Source of the DNA: Natrialbaceae archaeon Tc-Br11_E2g1
GTDB lineage: Archaea; Halobacteriota; Halobacteria; Halobacteriales; Natrialbaceae
Reading direction: 5' to 3'
DNA: 8,681 nucleotides
NCBI GenBank assembly: GCA_001564255.1
Contig: LKNC01000102.1
Coordinates: 1-8,681, forward strand
The position numbers and the translations under genes are program-made. A model generated the notes under the pieces. It searched no databases. It was not told the DNA's origin and saw nothing but the letters and a program-made list of their open reading frames with translations. Each line of letters begins with the position of its first letter. Position 1 is the stretch's first letter. Of the stretch, positions 7,383 through 8,681 are shown piece by piece.

Positions 7383-7605
7383 CTCCGGCGTCGTGGGCCT
7401 CGAGGGCCTCGATGTCGTCTTCGGTCGGGTGGTCGGGCAGTTTCTCGATACACGGATAACACAGCAGGTGAGTCGTGCCGTCCTCGAGGTCGAGGGTCAG
7501 GGCTGTGCCGTCGCTGCCGTCCCGTTCGCCGAACGTCCAGAGGTTGGCGACGCCCCCGGCGACGGTGACTTTCCGACCACAGCCGTCACAGAATGCCTTT
7601 CCCAT
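7369..7605 (-). CDS. Small CxxC...CxxC zinc-ribbon-like protein
   Basis: This small acidic protein of 78 residues opens MGKAFCDGCGRKV and has two Cys pairs, C6/C9 and C49/C52 (CYPC), the spacing of a zinc ribbon that folds around one metal ion. Between them lie AGGVANLWTFGE (16-27) and a beta-rich segment TALTLDLEDGTTHLL. The tail (59-78) is acidic. It resembles the single-zinc-ribbon proteins widespread in haloarchaea, possibly the family I remember as DUF7561, but that name is from memory. Its role is unknown; nucleic-acid or protein binding is typical for such folds. The ATG at 7605 is preferred over a start at 7656 because MGKAFCDGCG is a natural N-terminus and the extra 17 residues cross the promoter region. 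It converges with alaS and diverges from the Cys-cluster gene. Confidence 0.85.
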   Translation of the reverse strand: MGKAFCDGCGRKVTVAGGVANLWTFGERDGSDGTALTLDLEDGTTHLLCYPCIEKLPDHPTEDDIEALEAHDAGADSA

Positions 7606-7628
7606 ACCTGTCAGTCGGTCTCCGTCGG

Positions 7629-7634
7629 TGAAAG
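7629..7634 (-). promoter_or_regulatory. Weak TATA-like element of the zinc-ribbon gene
   Basis: Minus-strand CTTTCA in ACTTTCACC is centred about 26 nt upstream of the ATG at 7605. The spacing is right but the match to a TATA box is poor. The opposing promoter of the Cys-cluster gene lies about 25 bp away. Confidence 0.3.
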
Positions 7635-7654
7635 TCGTTCCCCCACCGGTTGTC

Positions 7655-7661
7655 AATTAAG
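7655..7661 (+). promoter_or_regulatory. TATA-like promoter element of the cysteine-cluster gene
   Basis: AATTAAG is centred 28 nt upstream of the ATG at 7686 and is the most AT-rich site in the divergent spacer. It implies a leaderless transcript and supports the start at 7686 over an in-frame upstream codon at 7650. The 8-bp palindrome CGGGCCCG (7664-7671) follows within the promoter. Confidence 0.5.
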
Positions 7662-7685
7662 TTCGGGCCCGGTGTAGGCGTGTCC

Positions 7686-8561
7686 ATGGAGGTGAACTGT
7701 GCTGGCTGTGCCGGCTGTTGTATCGACTGGCGGTCACTCGACGAGGACGGCCCGGACCACGAACGACGCGGCCCCTGGCGGCCACTCGACGACACCGACA
7801 ACTTCCTCGCGCTCACCCGGGACGAGATCAGGGCGTTCCTCGAGTCCGGGCTCGGTGACGCCCTGACGCCGCGACTGTGGGAAGGGGACGGTGGTGACGA
7901 CGGAGACGGCCTCGAGATCGACGGCCACCACGTCGCGACGGTCGCCGGCCGCCCGGCCTTTTTCGTCGGACTCCGGAAACCGCCCAAGCCGGTCGCGCCG
8001 TTCGACCTCGCCGAGCCACGGTGGCTCCCGACGTGTGTCTTCCTCGATCCGACGACCCTGCAGTGTCGCCTCTACGACGACGATCTGTTTCCCGCCGAGT
8101 GTGAGGAGTATCCCGCCCACAACCTCACGCTCGAGGCCGAAACCGAGTGTGAACGCGTCGAGGACGCCTTCGGCGGCGATCGCCTCCTCGAGGACGACCC
8201 CGGCGACGTCGACGGGCTCTTGCTCGGCCCGGGGGCGATCGGTGCCAAGGTGTTCGCTCACCCGCGACCCGAGGATCTCGAGGGCGTCGTCGAGCGGGCG
8301 GCCCGCGAGGAACTCAGCTGGGCCGATCGCGCCGAGTTCCTCGCCGTCGCCGCCGCCTCGAGTCCCGGCACGATCGCCGTCTCGGAGTCCCACTACGACC
8401 GCGGGAGAGAGCGGGCACTCGAGGCGGACTCGTGGGTCGGTGCAGCGATCGAGGCGTGGCACGACCGTTGTGACGGCGACGAACGCCCCGAAGCCGAACT
8501 GGCTCGAGTGATCGAGGACCGTCGCGGAGCGCCGGGAACGCCCGGCTGGGATGAGAGGTAG
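7686..8561 (+). CDS. YkgJ-type CxxCxxCC cysteine-cluster protein
   Basis: The N-terminus of this 291-residue soluble acidic protein carries the defining CxxCxxCC motif (C5, C8, C11, C12) in MEVNCAGCAGCCIDW, the signature of the YkgJ/UPF0153 family, thought to bind zinc or an Fe-S cluster. A second group of Cys, C117, C127 and C139, in CVFLDPTTLQC and FPAECEEYP, matches the later family Cys, with another at C155. The family has no settled biochemical role. The two groups are about 105 residues apart, separated by an acidic insert (EGDGGDDGDG, about 66-75) and VAGRPAFFVGLRKPP. The C-terminal 130 residues contain predicted helices and no recognised motif. The start at 7686 fits the motif position and the TATA box; a start at 7650 would add 12 residues. 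The gene is divergent from the zinc-ribbon gene, with 80 bp between start codons. Confidence 0.88.
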   Translation: MEVNCAGCAGCCIDWRSLDEDGPDHERRGPWRPLDDTDNFLALTRDEIRAFLESGLGDALTPRLWEGDGGDDGDGLEIDGHHVATVAGRPAFFVGLRKPPKPVAPFDLAEPRWLPTCVFLDPTTLQCRLYDDDLFPAECEEYPAHNLTLEAETECERVEDAFGGDRLLEDDPGDVDGLLLGPGAIGAKVFAHPRPEDLEGVVERAAREELSWADRAEFLAVAAASSPGTIAVSESHYDRGRERALEADSWVGAAIEAWHDRCDGDERPEAELARVIEDRRGAPGTPGWDER

Positions 8562-8562
8562 A

Positions 8563-8605
8563 TTCGCGTCGTCTTCGGCGGCGTCGACACTGGTCGTGAC
8601 GCGAA
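8563..8605 (+). terminator. Long-loop inverted repeat after the cysteine-cluster gene
   Basis: TTCGCGTC (8563-8570) and GACGCGAA (8598-8605) form a perfect 8-bp stem around a 27-nt loop, starting 2 nt after the TAG stop. It fills the 60-bp convergent spacer and could mark the 3' ends from both sides. No T-run follows on the plus strand, so termination is an inference from position. Confidence 0.35.
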
Positions 8606-8620
8606 CGTCGGAGACGGTCG

Positions 8621-8634
8621 CTTACTCGAGTAAG
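8621..8634. repeat. 14-bp perfect palindrome over the stop codon of the right-edge gene
   Basis: CTTACTCGAGTAAG is fully self-complementary and contains the minus-strand TAA stop (8622-8624) and the last Leu-Glu codons. Because of the symmetry, TAA occurs on both strands here. It is the second stop codon in the window set inside a perfect palindrome. Confidence 0.55.
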
Positions 8635-8681
8635 CCGAGATCCTCGAGTCGGGAGACGATCTTGTCGACGGCGTGTTCGGC
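8622..8681 (-). CDS. C-terminus of an unidentified gene (5' part beyond the right edge)
   Basis: Reading the minus strand from the right edge gives 19 codons, AEHAVDKIVSRLEDLGLLE, then TAA. The composition and codon use are typical of the neighbours and the segment looks like an amphipathic helix with regularly spaced Val, Ile and Leu. It is too short to assign a family. The gene would converge with the cysteine-cluster gene across a 60-bp spacer. Confidence 0.6.
   Translation of the reverse strand, partial: AEHAVDKIVSRLEDLGLLE

Noticed and set aside
7246..7677. Plus-strand frame across the zinc-ribbon gene
   Set aside because: It is antisense to the zinc-ribbon gene and runs through the divergent promoter region; the minus-strand frame carries the conserved Cys pairs instead.
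1..8681. Search for tRNA genes, CRISPR repeats, insertion sequences, transposases and attachment sites
   Set aside because: I found no clover-leaf signature, no regularly spaced repeat array, no transposase-like protein, and no terminal repeat with target duplication. The gene content and base composition look chromosomal throughout.

Overview
The window is from a haloarchaeal chromosome. The DNA is very GC-rich (about two thirds by eye), the predicted proteins are highly acidic with few Lys and Cys, and most genes have no Shine-Dalgarno sequence but carry a TATA-like element about 25-35 nt before the start codon, as expected for leaderless haloarchaeal transcripts. The alanyl-tRNA synthetase is the archaeal form. 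Frequent CTCGAG hexamers and strong use of TGT for Cys would suit a Natrialbales-type lineage, but I cannot name a genus.

Left part (1-4212): four genes, all on the minus strand. From right to left in transcription order they are a 140-residue anchored protein of unknown function (3790-4212), an EamA/DMT-family ten-helix transporter (2806-3711), a DUF6498 membrane protein with a C-terminal bacterial-type PH domain (1184-2620), and serA, D-3-phosphoglycerate dehydrogenase, cut by the left edge. Each seems to have its own promoter in the gap before it, so this is a head-to-tail series rather than a tight operon.

Middle (4213-7152): a divergent promoter region separates the 140-residue gene from alaS, a complete 924-residue archaeal alanyl-tRNA synthetase on the plus strand. 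A perfect 6-4-6 dyad lies directly against the alaS TATA box.

Right part (7153-8681): alaS converges on a 78-residue zinc-ribbon-like protein (minus). That gene diverges from a CxxCxxCC cysteine-cluster protein (plus), which in turn converges on a gene of which only the last 19 codons are visible (minus). Both convergent spacers contain perfect inverted repeats at or near the stop codons, and these are the best terminator candidates here.

Most of the content is housekeeping or conserved haloarchaeal genes. I see no transposon, CRISPR array, tRNA, toxin-antitoxin pair or recognisable defence system. The items most worth a second look are the DUF6498-PH fusion, the alaS promoter dyad, the palindromes built over stop codons, the divergent pair of cysteine-motif genes, and the heavy excess of CTCGAG.
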